64,000 bases of DNA from an uncultured Lachnospiraceae bacterium (lineage in GTDB: Bacteria > Bacillota > Clostridia > Lachnospirales > Lachnospiraceae), in contig CALWBQ010000055.1 of assembly GCA_944376125.1 (NCBI GenBank), positions 1 to 64,000 on the forward strand, written 5' to 3'. This document shows, piece after piece, positions 34,371 to 43,506 of this stretch. The translations under genes were made by a program, and so were the position numbers. Under the pieces are notes generated by a model that saw only the letters and a program-made list of their open reading frames with translations, was not told the DNA's origin and ran no database searches. Each line of letters starts with the position of its first letter. Position 1 is the stretch's first letter.

Positions 34371-35252
34371 CTATGACTGGTAATCTTCCACCACCAGAGT
34401 TTGGATCGCATCCTTGGACGGGTTCCAATTAAAGAGGTATAAGGTGTAGAATGTGTTGGAACGGACGTAGAAGCTGGAGGTAACCAAGGGCCCCCCTGCA
34501 GTGGAGGGGTTATTGTATACCTGGACATTGTAGGTGCCGGTGGGCAGATAAACTGTTCCGGTGATCTGCTTGTAGGCGATGCCCTGGAAGTTTACATAGT
34601 TATTATTCAGGGAGACAGTCAGGCTCTGGTTGGTGACAGAGAGATTGATGGCCCGGAAGCATCCCACATTATATCCAGAGTTGCAGGCGTTGTCAGGAAT
34701 CTCCATCAGGTCCAGGCCGGAAGGGGTTGCGATAATGGCCACAGTCATAGCCTGGCCTGCCCGGACGGTGATAGGTTTCTGGATGTACACATAACCATTC
34801 TGACCGGCCACCGTGATGGTCTGGTTGCCGGCGGAAACCCGTCCGTATTGACTGATCTCTGAGCTAGCCAGGGAATTGACGACAAGCTGGTTGCCAATGT
34901 AGATAAGAAATTGATTGTAAGCGGATGCAGTGTTGAGAAAACGGACCGTACCGTACTGGGTGGAGCTGCAGAAATAGCAGGGAATGATGGGACGAGGGAT
35001 CACGGTGATAATAGAGCCGATAATTCCTCCGCCTGTGCTGCCGCCGCTTCCAGGGTTAATGACATCCGGTATCGGCTCGCCTTGTTCAGGGGTGGGCAGA
35101 GGAGTTATCGGAATATTGCTTCCGTCTGAACCAGAGCCGTCGGGAGCGGGAAACCCCATGTCAGGGATCGGCCCGCCTTCGCCGGGGTTCGGCAGAGGAA
35201 TCACCGGGTAGACATCCTCAGACTGAGTAGCGGAAAAGATAGGTTCAGCCAT
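34371..35252 (-). CDS. DUF4397 domain protein with proline-rich N-terminus
   Basis: A 293-residue protein. Residues 1-80 are Pro/Gly-rich with repeated PLPNPGEGGPIPD and PLPTPEQGEPIPD motifs, and the next 30 are Gly/Ile-rich. From about residue 100, where QYGTVRFLNTASAYNQF appears, two beta-rich halves match DUF4397. The function is unknown. DUF4397 proteins are usually surface or envelope proteins, yet no signal peptide is visible here, so the location is unclear; a spore-coat role is one possibility. The ATG at 35252 is preferred because a longer frame would run across the tRNA gene. CGAGG lies about eight bases before it. Confidence 0.7.
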   Translation of the reverse strand: MAEPIFSATQSEDVYPVIPLPNPGEGGPIPDMGFPAPDGSGSDGSNIPITPLPTPEQGEPIPDVINPGSGGSTGGGIIGSIITVIPRPIIPCYFCSSTQYGTVRFLNTASAYNQFLIYIGNQLVVNSLASSEISQYGRVSAGNQTITVAGQNGYVYIQKPITVRAGQAMTVAIIATPSGLDLMEIPDNACNSGYNVGCFRAINLSVTNQSLTVSLNNNYVNFQGIAYKQITGTVYLPTGTYNVQVYNNPSTAGGPLVTSSFYVRSNTFYTLYLFNWNPSKDAIQTLVVEDYQS

Positions 35253-35403
35253 AGAAAAACCTCGCTTACATAGGAATTTATAGTGTATCTTATTCAAGGT
35301 TTCCCGCTTCGTGCCTGTACGGCGGGGAGAAAAGCACAAGCTGCGGGAGGCGGGAAAGTCAAAAAAATTGAATTTAGGGCTTCCTATTTTAAAACTTCTG
35401 TGA

Positions 35404-35409
35404 TATAAT
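35404..35409 (+). promoter_or_regulatory. -10 box of the tRNA-Ala gene
   Basis: TATAAT lies 13 bases before the tRNA. The -35 position (35381-35386) reads TTCCTA, a weak match. Confidence 0.5.
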
Positions 35410-35421
35410 AGGAACGCTTGA

Positions 35422-35494
35422 GGGGCATTGGCGCAGCTGGGAGCGCGTTTGAATGGCATTCAAAAGGCCGTGGGTTCGAATCCCATATGCTCCA
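35422..35494 (+). tRNA. tRNA-Ala (anticodon GGC)
   Basis: A 73-nt cloverleaf can be drawn by hand: acceptor GGGGCAT/ATGCTCC, D stem GCGC/GCGC, anticodon stem TTTGA/TCAAA with loop ATGGCAT (anticodon GGC), T stem GTGGG/CCCAT with loop TTCGAAT, and discriminator A. The third acceptor pair is G-U, the hallmark identity element of alanine tRNA. The 3' CCA is not encoded. It is a solitary gene followed by its own terminator. Confidence 0.95.
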
Positions 35495-35503
35495 TGAGTG
35501 AGG

Positions 35504-35548
35504 AAACCCTTGCAGATACGGGAAAATCCCTTATTTGCAAGGGTTTTT
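35504..35548 (+). terminator. Terminator of the tRNA-Ala gene
   Basis: A long stem starting AAACCCTTGCA (35504-35514) pairs with TGCAAGGGTTT (35536-35546), with more pairing inside and a T run after it. Confidence 0.88.
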
Positions 35549-35692
35549 GCTGTGTCTTGCTGATGCTTTGATAGAAGGCCGGAAGTTTGGGACAGATAAA
35601 GCACAAATATCACACGTCAGACCCGGCGCCATCCGGGTATAGAAAGGCGGAGGCGTTAAGGAAATTGTAAGACAACGTAAGGGGAATGTGCC

Positions 35693-35720
35693 TTGCTTTT
35701 TCTTCCTGAATCAGTATAAT
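35693..35720 (+). promoter_or_regulatory. Promoter of the DUF5722 gene
   Basis: TTGCTT (35693-35698), a 16-base spacer and TATAAT (35715-35720). The -10 box overlaps an apparent upstream start at 35719, so translation must start later. Confidence 0.65.
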
Positions 35721-35778
35721 GAAGGGGAATCCGGGTGGAAGAACCCGGAAAAGCAAGCAGAATAAGGAGGCAGAATTT

Positions 35779-37440
35779 GTGGCAACGAGTTGGAAAATAA
35801 CATGGAAAGCAGTAGGATGGATGCTTCTGGCCGCTGTCCTGTGCCTGCTGAATATGGGAACCGTCTATGCGGCGACAGAGCAGGTTCAGATCACTTCCTG
35901 CGTCATTACGGATGACCAGAACGTGCAGATCACCGCAGTCAATACGGGTGCAATATCCGGGGAAGACAACCATTTTTATCTGAAGGAGCTGAAGCCGTAT
36001 GAGGATTCCGTTGAGACAGCCGGCTATGTCCAGGCGGCAGACAAGGGAAATGAGATGGTATTTACCTTCCCGCTGAATGCCGGGACGGCAGACAGCAGAC
36101 TGTATTCGAAATTTGTGGTGACTGTCTGGGACGGCTCCAAGTATGTGGCAGTCAGCACTCCCTATTATATTACGAATCCGGAGAAGATCGCGGCCAATCA
36201 ATCAGAGTTTCACGAGCCGCTGAGCAAAAAGGGCCTGCTGATTGAACATGATATGCTGGACGATGCCTTCGCTTTGGGGGTTAAGCATACCATCGTAAAC
36301 ATTCCCTTCCAGGCTATGCTGGGCAGCGGGATCGATTACGAATATGAGGGGAAGACCTACCACTTCAGCAAGGATTTTTTCGAGATCTATGATAAGACAA
36401 TCTTTGATTTTTCGGCCAAGGGGATCACGGTGACAGCGGTCATCTTAAACAGCTGGAGCGACAATACGCCAGATCTGATCTATCCGGGAACCCAGCAGAC
36501 ATCGGCCGCAAATTATTATATGTTTAATGCGGCGACTCAGGCAGGCTATGAGGATATCAAGGCCATGGCCTCCTTCCTGGCAGAGCGCTACAGCGGGGGG
36601 GCTTACGGAAAGATCTCCAATTGGATCATTGGAAACGAGATCAACAACCAGCAGTGGAACTATATCGGTCCTATGAGTATCAGCCAGTATATGCAGGAAT
36701 ATGAGAGGGCTTTCCGGGTATTCTACACGGCGATCAAGAGCACGAACGCCAATGACCGGGTATATTTCTCTGTGGATTATAACTGGAATAATGAGATCAA
36801 TGGGACGACCAAATACGGCGCCAAAGAAGTGATTGATACCTTCAATGCCCTGGTAGCGGCAAAGGGACAGATGGACTGGGGCCTGGCCTACCATCCGTAC
36901 TCGGTTCCGCTGACAGAGCCGGAGTTCTGGGACGACAATCAGACAGGACTGATTTCCTGGCAGAGTGATTCTCCGATTGTCAACTTCAGCAATCTGCAGG
37001 TGCTGACAGACTATTTCCAGCAGAGCCAGCTTCTCACTGCCAGCGGGGAGGTTCGCCATATCATATTGTCAGAACAAGGATTTACATCCCAGAGCGCTAC
37101 CAGAGGGGAATGTGAAGATCTCCAGGCGGCAGCCTTTGCCTATGCTTACTATATTGCGGACAGCAATCCGTATATTGACGCCTTTATTATGAGCCGTCAG
37201 GTAGATGCGGTTTCGGAAGCCCAACTGTCCTGCGCTTTCGGTCTCTGGACCTGCGATATGAATGCGGGCAGCCGAGTTGTTCCGACGGGACAGAAAAAAA
37301 TCTGGGAAGTTTTCCGCTACATTGACAAGGTCAATAAGAGCCTTGAAGTTACGGAATTTGCCAAGGACATTATCGGTATTGAAAAATGGGGTGATGTGAT
37401 ACCGGATTTCATTTATCGGAACCGGGAAAACAGGAGCTGA
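35779..37440 (+). CDS. Secreted DUF5722 protein, probable GH-A-type glycoside hydrolase fold
   Basis: A 553-residue exported protein with a signal peptide (about 1-34, ending VYA), an N-terminal beta-rich part, and a large alpha/beta domain from about residue 135. The order GNEINN (Glu287) and then ILSEQGF (Glu432) resembles the acid/base and nucleophile positions in clan GH-A TIM-barrel glycosidases. A sugar-cleaving role is therefore inferred. DUF5722 has no established activity that I know of. The start is GTG at 35779 behind AAGGAGG (35764-35770), chosen because the earlier ATG overlaps the promoter. It is a single gene ending just before the pheST T-box. Confidence 0.8.
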   Translation: MATSWKITWKAVGWMLLAAVLCLLNMGTVYAATEQVQITSCVITDDQNVQITAVNTGAISGEDNHFYLKELKPYEDSVETAGYVQAADKGNEMVFTFPLNAGTADSRLYSKFVVTVWDGSKYVAVSTPYYITNPEKIAANQSEFHEPLSKKGLLIEHDMLDDAFALGVKHTIVNIPFQAMLGSGIDYEYEGKTYHFSKDFFEIYDKTIFDFSAKGITVTAVILNSWSDNTPDLIYPGTQQTSAANYYMFNAATQAGYEDIKAMASFLAERYSGGAYGKISNWIIGNEINNQQWNYIGPMSISQYMQEYERAFRVFYTAIKSTNANDRVYFSVDYNWNNEINGTTKYGAKEVIDTFNALVAAKGQMDWGLAYHPYSVPLTEPEFWDDNQTGLISWQSDSPIVNFSNLQVLTDYFQQSQLLTASGEVRHIILSEQGFTSQSATRGECEDLQAAAFAYAYYIADSNPYIDAFIMSRQVDAVSEAQLSCAFGLWTCDMNAGSRVVPTGQKKIWEVFRYIDKVNKSLEVTEFAKDIIGIEKWGDVIPDFIYRNRENRS

Positions 37441-37471
37441 CGGCAGGGGCTGAGCAGTCTGACAGAAAGAC

Positions 37472-37500
37472 TTGACATTTTGCATGTTTATGATTAGAAT
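37472..37500 (+). promoter_or_regulatory. Promoter of pheST
   Basis: TTGACA (37472-37477), 17 bases, TAGAAT (37495-37500). It lies just upstream of the T-box leader. Confidence 0.8.
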
Positions 37501-37507
37501 ATTACCT

Positions 37508-37779
37508 AGTTTCACGAAAAGGCAATGAATGTGTCAGTAAGCCCTTATTTTCCTTCAGAGAGGGGAGGCCATCGGCTGAAAACTTCCCCAGGTTCAAATA
37601 TCCGGCTGAATTTCCCACAGGAGCTGCGCTGCTGAACTGCCGGAGAGATGGTATAGTAGGCTGCGACGTTTCGTACACGTTACGTATAAGATGAGAGCCC
37701 GCATGGAAACAGCGGGAATCAGGGTGGTACCGCGAGATATGCCTCGTCCCTTCCGTTGCTGGAGGGACGGGGTTTTTTT
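37508..37779 (+). promoter_or_regulatory. T-box leader (phenylalanine tRNA-sensing) with terminator
   Basis: The T-box sequence GGGTGGTACCGCG is at 37722-37734. It is followed by a terminator (stem from 37742 to 37772, then seven T). Upstream is a Stem I-like region containing a possible TTC specifier near 37593 and a hairpin GAGAGCCCGC/GCGGGAATC just before the T-box. Uncharged tRNA-Phe would pair with both sites and favour the antiterminator, raising pheST expression when Phe is short. The specifier is assigned from the downstream genes and was not folded rigorously. Confidence 0.93.
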
Positions 37780-37815
37780 GTTTCTCAGGAAACAAAAATG
37801 CAAACTTTGTTCGCT
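37780..37815 (+). repeat. Post-terminator hairpin repeat, short copy D
   Basis: GTTTCTCAGGAAAC (37780-37793), which can fold as GTTTC/GAAAC, comes directly after the T-box poly-T. AAAAATGC follows, as in copies A and C, and then the similarity stops. It looks like a 5' fragment or a minimal version of the element, ending about 30 bases before pheS. Confidence 0.45.
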
Positions 37816-37843
37816 AGACACCAAATGATGTAAAGGAGACAAT

Positions 37844-38863
37844 ATGAAAGAGCAGTTAGAAAAAATCAAATCAGAAGCGTTGAGCAGAATGGAAGCTGCC
37901 GGCAGCCTGGACAGCCTGAATGAGATCCGAGTGGCTTATCTGGGGAAAAAGGGTGAGCTGACCAGCGTATTGAAGGGAATGAAGGATGTAGCTCCCGAAG
38001 ATCGTCCAAAGGTGGGACAGATGGTAAATGAGGTTCGGGAATTGCTGGAGTCAAAGCTGGAAGAGACTAAGGCGGCCCTGATGAAGAAGGCCAGAGAAGA
38101 ACAGATGGAAAAGGAAGTGATTGATGTCACACTTCCTGCCAAAAAGATCAGAATGGGGCACAGCCATCCCAATTCCATCGCTCTGTCTGAGCTGGAGAGA
38201 ATTTTTGTAGGCATGGGCTATGAGGTTGTGGAAGGCCCTGAGGTGGAATATGATCTTTACAACTTTGAAAAGCTGAATATCCCCAAGGGCCATCCGGCCA
38301 GAGATGAGCAGGATACCTTCTACATCAATGACAGAATTCTTTTGAGAAGCCAGACCTCCCCGGTTCAGGTCCGTGTCATGGAGACGAAGAAACCTCCTAT
38401 CAGGATCATTGCTCCGGGCAGAGTTTTCCGGTCTGATGCAGTTGACGCTACCCATTCCCCCTCATTCCATCAGATTGAGGGTTTGGTGATCGATCGAAAT
38501 ATTACTTTTGCAGACTTAAAGGGAACTCTCCAGGAGTTCGCGAAAGAGCTGTTTGGTCCGGAAACCAAAGTAAAGTTCCGCCCTCACCATTTCCCATTTA
38601 CGGAGCCCAGCGCGGAGGTTGATGTCTCCTGCTTTAAGTGCGGCGGTAAGGGCTGCAGATTCTGCAAAGGCTCTGGCTGGATTGAGATTTTAGGCTGCGG
38701 CATGGTTCATCCGAGGGTACTGGAAATGTGCGACATTGACCCTGAAGAATATTCTGGCTTTGCCTTCGGCATAGGTCTGGAGCGTATTGCTCTTTTGAAA
38801 TATGAGATCGATGACATGAGACTGCTTTATGAGAATGATATCCGTTTCTTAAAGCAATTCTAA
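37844..38863 (+). CDS. pheS: Phenylalanine--tRNA ligase alpha subunit
   Basis: The 339-residue catalytic subunit of the alpha2-beta2 enzyme that charges tRNA-Phe. The N-terminal coiled coil (about 1-90) binds tRNA. The class II core shows THSPSFHQIEGLVID near residue 205, FTEPSAEVD near 250 and GFAFGIGLERIALLKY near 305 (motif 3). A Cys-rich insert CFKCGGKGCRFCKGSGW near 265 may bind zinc, as is common in bacterial PheS. The ATG at 37844 follows AAAGGAG. It is controlled by the upstream T-box and co-transcribed with pheT. Confidence 0.97.
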   Translation: MKEQLEKIKSEALSRMEAAGSLDSLNEIRVAYLGKKGELTSVLKGMKDVAPEDRPKVGQMVNEVRELLESKLEETKAALMKKAREEQMEKEVIDVTLPAKKIRMGHSHPNSIALSELERIFVGMGYEVVEGPEVEYDLYNFEKLNIPKGHPARDEQDTFYINDRILLRSQTSPVQVRVMETKKPPIRIIAPGRVFRSDAVDATHSPSFHQIEGLVIDRNITFADLKGTLQEFAKELFGPETKVKFRPHHFPFTEPSAEVDVSCFKCGGKGCRFCKGSGWIEILGCGMVHPRVLEMCDIDPEEYSGFAFGIGLERIALLKYEIDDMRLLYENDIRFLKQF

Positions 38864-38888
38864 AGCAGTGTAAAAAGGAGATTAGATT

Positions 38889-41309
38889 ATGAATACAGCA
38901 TTATCTTGGATTAAAGCATACGTTCCGGATCTGGATGTGACGGCGCAGGAATATACAGATGCCATGACTCTGACGGGAACCAAGGTAGAAGGTTATGAGC
39001 GCCTGGATAAAAACTTGGAAAAAATTGTAGTGGGGCAGATTAAAAGCATTGAGCGCCACCCTGATGCCGATAAGCTGATTGTTTGTCAGGTCGATGTGGG
39101 GACAGAGACTCTTCAGATCGTGACAGGCGCGCCGAATGTGAAGGTGGGCGACAAGGTTCCTGTGGTACTGGATGGAGGCAAGGTGGCAGGAGGCCATGAT
39201 GGCGGTCCACTGCCGGAGGATGGAATTTCTATCAAAAAGGGCAAGCTGAGGGGCGTTGAATCCTGCGGGATGATGTGTTCCATCGAGGAACTGGGTTCCA
39301 GCCGTGATATGTATCCCGACGCCCCGGAGAGCGGTATTTACATTCTGCCGGAGGATGCTCAGGTGGGGGCAGACGCAGTGGAAGTGTTAGGACTCCACGA
39401 TGTAGTGTTTGAATACGAGATTACTTCCAACCGTGTAGACTGCTACAGCGTAATTGGGATTGCCAGGGAGGCGGCAGCTACCTTCCGGAAGCCTTTTGTT
39501 CCTCCTGTTATCAAGGAGACTGGGAATAATGAGGATATTCACGATCTGTTAAAGGTTCGTGTAGAAAATCCTGAATTGTGCCCCAGATACTGTGCACGGA
39601 TGGTAAAAAATATTAAGCTGGCACCTTCTCCCCAGTGGATGCAGAGGCGTCTGGCGGCCAGCGGCATTCGTCCTATCAACAATATTGTTGATATTACCAA
39701 CTACATTATGGAAGAGTACGGCCAGCCGATGCACGCCTTCGATTATGATCTTTTGGCAGGCCATGAGATCGTAGTGAAATGTGCCCAGGATGGGGACGAA
39801 TTCCAGACTCTGGATGGCCAGATTAGAAAGCTGGATCACAATGTTCTGATGATCAATGACGGCGAGAAGGAGGTCGGCATTGCCGGAATCATGGGCGGTG
39901 AGAACTCTAAGATCACCGATGATGTGAAAACCATGGTGTTTGAGTGCGCCTGCTTTGACGGAACCAATATCCGCCTGTCTGCCAAGAGGGTGGGACTGCG
40001 CACGGATGCATCTGGAAAATATGAAAAAGGACTGGATCCCAACACTGCTATGGAGGCAGTAAACAGAGCCTGCCAGCTGATCGAAGAGCTGGGAGCAGGT
40101 GAAGTAGTAGGGGGCGTGATTGATATCTGCGCCGGCTTAAAGGAGCCAAAGAGGATTCCTTTCCAGCCAGACCGAATCAACCAGCTTCTTGGGACAGATA
40201 TTTCCAAGGAGACAATGCTGAGCTACTTTGCTCCCCTGGAGATTGGATATGACTCTGAGAGAGAAGAACTGATCGCGCCAACCTGGAGACAGGATTTGGA
40301 GAGAGGGGCGGATATTGCGGAGGAGGTAGCCAGATTTTACGGCTATGACAAGATTCCCACTACGCTCCCCACTGGAGAAGCGACGACAGGTAAGCTGTCT
40401 TATAAATTAAGGATTGAGGAGAAAGCCAGAGAAATCGCTGAGTTCTGCGGATTTTCTCAGGCAATGACGTATTCCTTTGAAAGCCCGAAGGTATTTGACC
40501 GGCTGCTGATCCCGGAGGATTCCAAGCTGCGCCAGACTGTGGTAATCTCTAATCCTCTGGGAGAAGATTTCAGTGTTATGAGGACTCTGCCTCTCAACGG
40601 CATGCTGACCTCACTGTCTACGAATTACAATCGCAGAAATAAGGATGTTCGCCTGTATGAGCTGGCAAATATCTATCTGCCTAAGAGCCTTCCGCTGACA
40701 GAGCTGCCGGAAGAGCGGATGCAGTGGGTGCTGGGCATGTATGGAGAAGGTGACTTCTTCACCATGAAGGGCGTTATAGAAGAATTTTTCGAGGCTGTCG
40801 GAATGAAAGGCCGGGTTCACTATGATCCTCAGTGCGATCACCCCTATCTTCATCCAGGGAGAAAAGCCGATATTATCTATGACGGCGTGACGGTAGGCTA
40901 TCTGGGAGAAATCCATCCAGACGTGGCAGATCAGTACAAGATCGGTGAGAAGGTGTACATTGGCGTAATCGACATGCCGGCAATGATCCCGCTGACTACT
41001 TTTGACAGAAAGTATACCGGACTGGCAAAATTCCCGGCCGTGTCCCGTGACCTGAGCATGGTCGTGCCGAAAGAGATCCTGGCAGGGCAGATCGAGGATA
41101 TGATTGTCCAGAGAAGCGGGAAGATCTTGGAGAGCTGTCAGTTGTTTGACATCTACGAAGGCTCCCAGATTGCCGAAGGCTACAAATCTATGGCTTATTC
41201 CATTACATTCCGGGCACAGGATCACACACTGGAGGAGAAAGAAATTACCAGTGTGATGAATAAGATTCTCAATGGCCTGAAAGGTATGGGAATTGAATTA
41301 AGAGCATAA
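38889..41309 (+). CDS. pheT: Phenylalanine--tRNA ligase beta subunit
   Basis: The 806-residue beta subunit of PheRS, for tRNA binding and editing of Tyr-tRNA-Phe. Domains in order are an EMAP/OB-like tRNA-binding domain (about 40-150; IERHPDADKLIVCQVDVG), the B3/B4 editing domain (about 210-390; GIRPINNIVDITNYIMEE), the B5 domain (about 405-475), a class II-like core, and a C-terminal ferredoxin-like anticodon-binding domain (FPAVSRDLSMVV near 720). The length is normal. It follows pheS by 25 bases with AAGGAG before the ATG and ends at a strong terminator. Confidence 0.97.
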   Translation: MNTALSWIKAYVPDLDVTAQEYTDAMTLTGTKVEGYERLDKNLEKIVVGQIKSIERHPDADKLIVCQVDVGTETLQIVTGAPNVKVGDKVPVVLDGGKVAGGHDGGPLPEDGISIKKGKLRGVESCGMMCSIEELGSSRDMYPDAPESGIYILPEDAQVGADAVEVLGLHDVVFEYEITSNRVDCYSVIGIAREAAATFRKPFVPPVIKETGNNEDIHDLLKVRVENPELCPRYCARMVKNIKLAPSPQWMQRRLAASGIRPINNIVDITNYIMEEYGQPMHAFDYDLLAGHEIVVKCAQDGDEFQTLDGQIRKLDHNVLMINDGEKEVGIAGIMGGENSKITDDVKTMVFECACFDGTNIRLSAKRVGLRTDASGKYEKGLDPNTAMEAVNRACQLIEELGAGEVVGGVIDICAGLKEPKRIPFQPDRINQLLGTDISKETMLSYFAPLEIGYDSEREELIAPTWRQDLERGADIAEEVARFYGYDKIPTTLPTGEATTGKLSYKLRIEEKAREIAEFCGFSQAMTYSFESPKVFDRLLIPEDSKLRQTVVISNPLGEDFSVMRTLPLNGMLTSLSTNYNRRNKDVRLYELANIYLPKSLPLTELPEERMQWVLGMYGEGDFFTMKGVIEEFFEAVGMKGRVHYDPQCDHPYLHPGRKADIIYDGVTVGYLGEIHPDVADQYKIGEKVYIGVIDMPAMIPLTTFDRKYTGLAKFPAVSRDLSMVVPKEILAGQIEDMIVQRSGKILESCQLFDIYEGSQIAEGYKSMAYSITFRAQDHTLEEKEITSVMNKILNGLKGMGIELRA

Positions 41310-41327
41310 TCTATCAGATGAACAGAG

Positions 41328-41367
41328 CGCTGGCCTGCCGCCGGATAAGACGGCAGGCCGGCGTTTT
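41328..41367 (+). terminator. Intrinsic terminator of pheST
   Basis: A 13-bp stem with one G-T pair, CGCTGGCCTGCCG (41328-41340) with CGGCAGGCCGGCG (41351-41363), followed by TTTT. Confidence 0.9.
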
Positions 41368-41500
41368 CAGTTCATAGGAAACGCTGTTCTCTATTAACTA
41401 AAATGCTCCGCAGGATGCCCGCTCGCGCGGAGCAGAAAACTGCCGCTGAAGCGGCTGGTCCAGGCGTGGGAATTCTGCTTGCGGAACTCATGGTTCCGCT
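41368..41500 (+). repeat. Post-terminator hairpin repeat, copy C
   Basis: It starts CAGTTCATAGGAAAC right at the pheT terminator poly-T. Three perfect hairpins follow: TGCTCCGC/GCGGAGCA (41404-41411 with 41427-41434), CCGC/GCGG (41443-41446 with 41451-41454), and GCGGAAC/GTTCCGC (41481-41487 with 41493-41499). AATTCTGC between the last two is shared with copy A. It lies about 75 bases before the enolase start. An open frame from 41403 through this repeat is not credible as coding. Confidence 0.7.
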
Positions 41501-41573
41501 GATTCGCTTAGAGATATTTTATCTGGAAACTGCACATAATACTTCTGACAAGTTGAAGAAGGAGGCAGTAATT

Positions 41574-42839
<1,266 letters not shown>

Positions 42840-42881
42840 GGCTTTTTTTGGGAACATCGGGGCCGCGAGTGGGCTAAAATA

Positions 42882-42910
42882 TTGACAAAATGGTCGGCCA
42901 GTTTTATAAT
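42882..42910 (+). promoter_or_regulatory. Promoter of the DUF6465 gene
   Basis: TTGACA (42882-42887), 17 bases, TATAAT (42905-42910): a perfect match to the vegetative consensus, suggesting strong expression. Confidence 0.85.
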
Positions 42911-42993
42911 CCAGTATTGATGACATCGAAAGGGAATACTTGAATGTAGATTATCATACAAATGATACCAGATTTTTGAGGAGGAAAAGTGTT

Positions 42994-43401
42994 ATGGCAG
43001 CACAAAGAAAAACTGCAAAGGCTGCAGGTACCACTACCGCAGCAAAGACTACTAAAACTGCAGAGAAAAAAGTTGAGCTGAAAAAGGCAGAAGCAAAGGC
43101 TGAGGAAGTAAAAGCAGAGGCAGCAGCTCCTGTGGAAGAGGCTCCGAAGAAAGAAACTAAGCCGGCAGTAAAAAAACCGGCGGCAAAGACCGCAAAAGAG
43201 CCGGCTGCTAAGGTTGTATTCCAGTTCGCCGGAAAAGAGATCGTTGCCAAGGAAGTTCTGGCAGCAGCTGAGAAAGCATACGCCGAGGCTCATAAGGACA
43301 CAGAGATCAAGACCATTGAGCTGTATATAGTAGCAGAAGAGAACGCTGCTTACTATGTAGTAAACGGTGAGGCTGACCCGGAATTCAAAGTAATGCTGTA
43401 A
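42994..43401 (+). CDS. DUF6465 family protein with Ala/Lys-rich tail
   Basis: A 135-residue basic protein. Residues 1-75 are an Ala/Lys/Glu/Pro-rich, histone H1-like low-complexity region (repeats of AKAAGTTT, KKAEAKAEEVKAE and KPAAKTAKEPAAK). Residues 76-135 form a small folded domain beginning VVFQFAGKEIVAKEV and ending PEFKVML, which matches the DUF6465 family known mainly from Lachnospiraceae. The function is unknown. The basic tail suggests nucleic-acid or polyanion binding, but this is inference. The ATG at 42994 follows GAGGAGG. A consensus promoter and its own terminator make it a strong single-gene unit. Confidence 0.8.
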   Translation: MAAQRKTAKAAGTTTAAKTTKTAEKKVELKKAEAKAEEVKAEAAAPVEEAPKKETKPAVKKPAAKTAKEPAAKVVFQFAGKEIVAKEVLAAAEKAYAEAHKDTEIKTIELYIVAEENAAYYVVNGEADPEFKVML

Positions 43402-43420
43402 AGAGCGGGAAAGGAACAGG

Positions 43421-43452
43421 AGCATCGGAGTCCAACGATTCCGGTGCTTTTG
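43421..43452 (+). terminator. Terminator after the DUF6465 gene
   Basis: AGCATCGGA (43421-43429) pairs with TCCGGTGCT (43440-43448) with one G-T pair, then TTTTG. The following bases GTTACAGGAAATC faintly resemble the start of the post-terminator repeats. Confidence 0.75.
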
Positions 43453-43506
43453 TTGTTACAGGAAATCTGATGTTTTGTGCTGCAGCAAGAGAATGGAGAC
43501 AGATCA

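Noticed and set aside
35253..35459. N-terminal extension of the DUF4397 protein
   Set aside because: It would be translated across the tRNA-Ala gene. The ATG at 35252 fits better.
41403..41573. N-terminal extension of enolase from 41403
   Set aside because: The extra residues are encoded by the hairpin repeat copy C, while the ATG at 41574 has a strong ribosome binding site and the normal enolase N-terminus.
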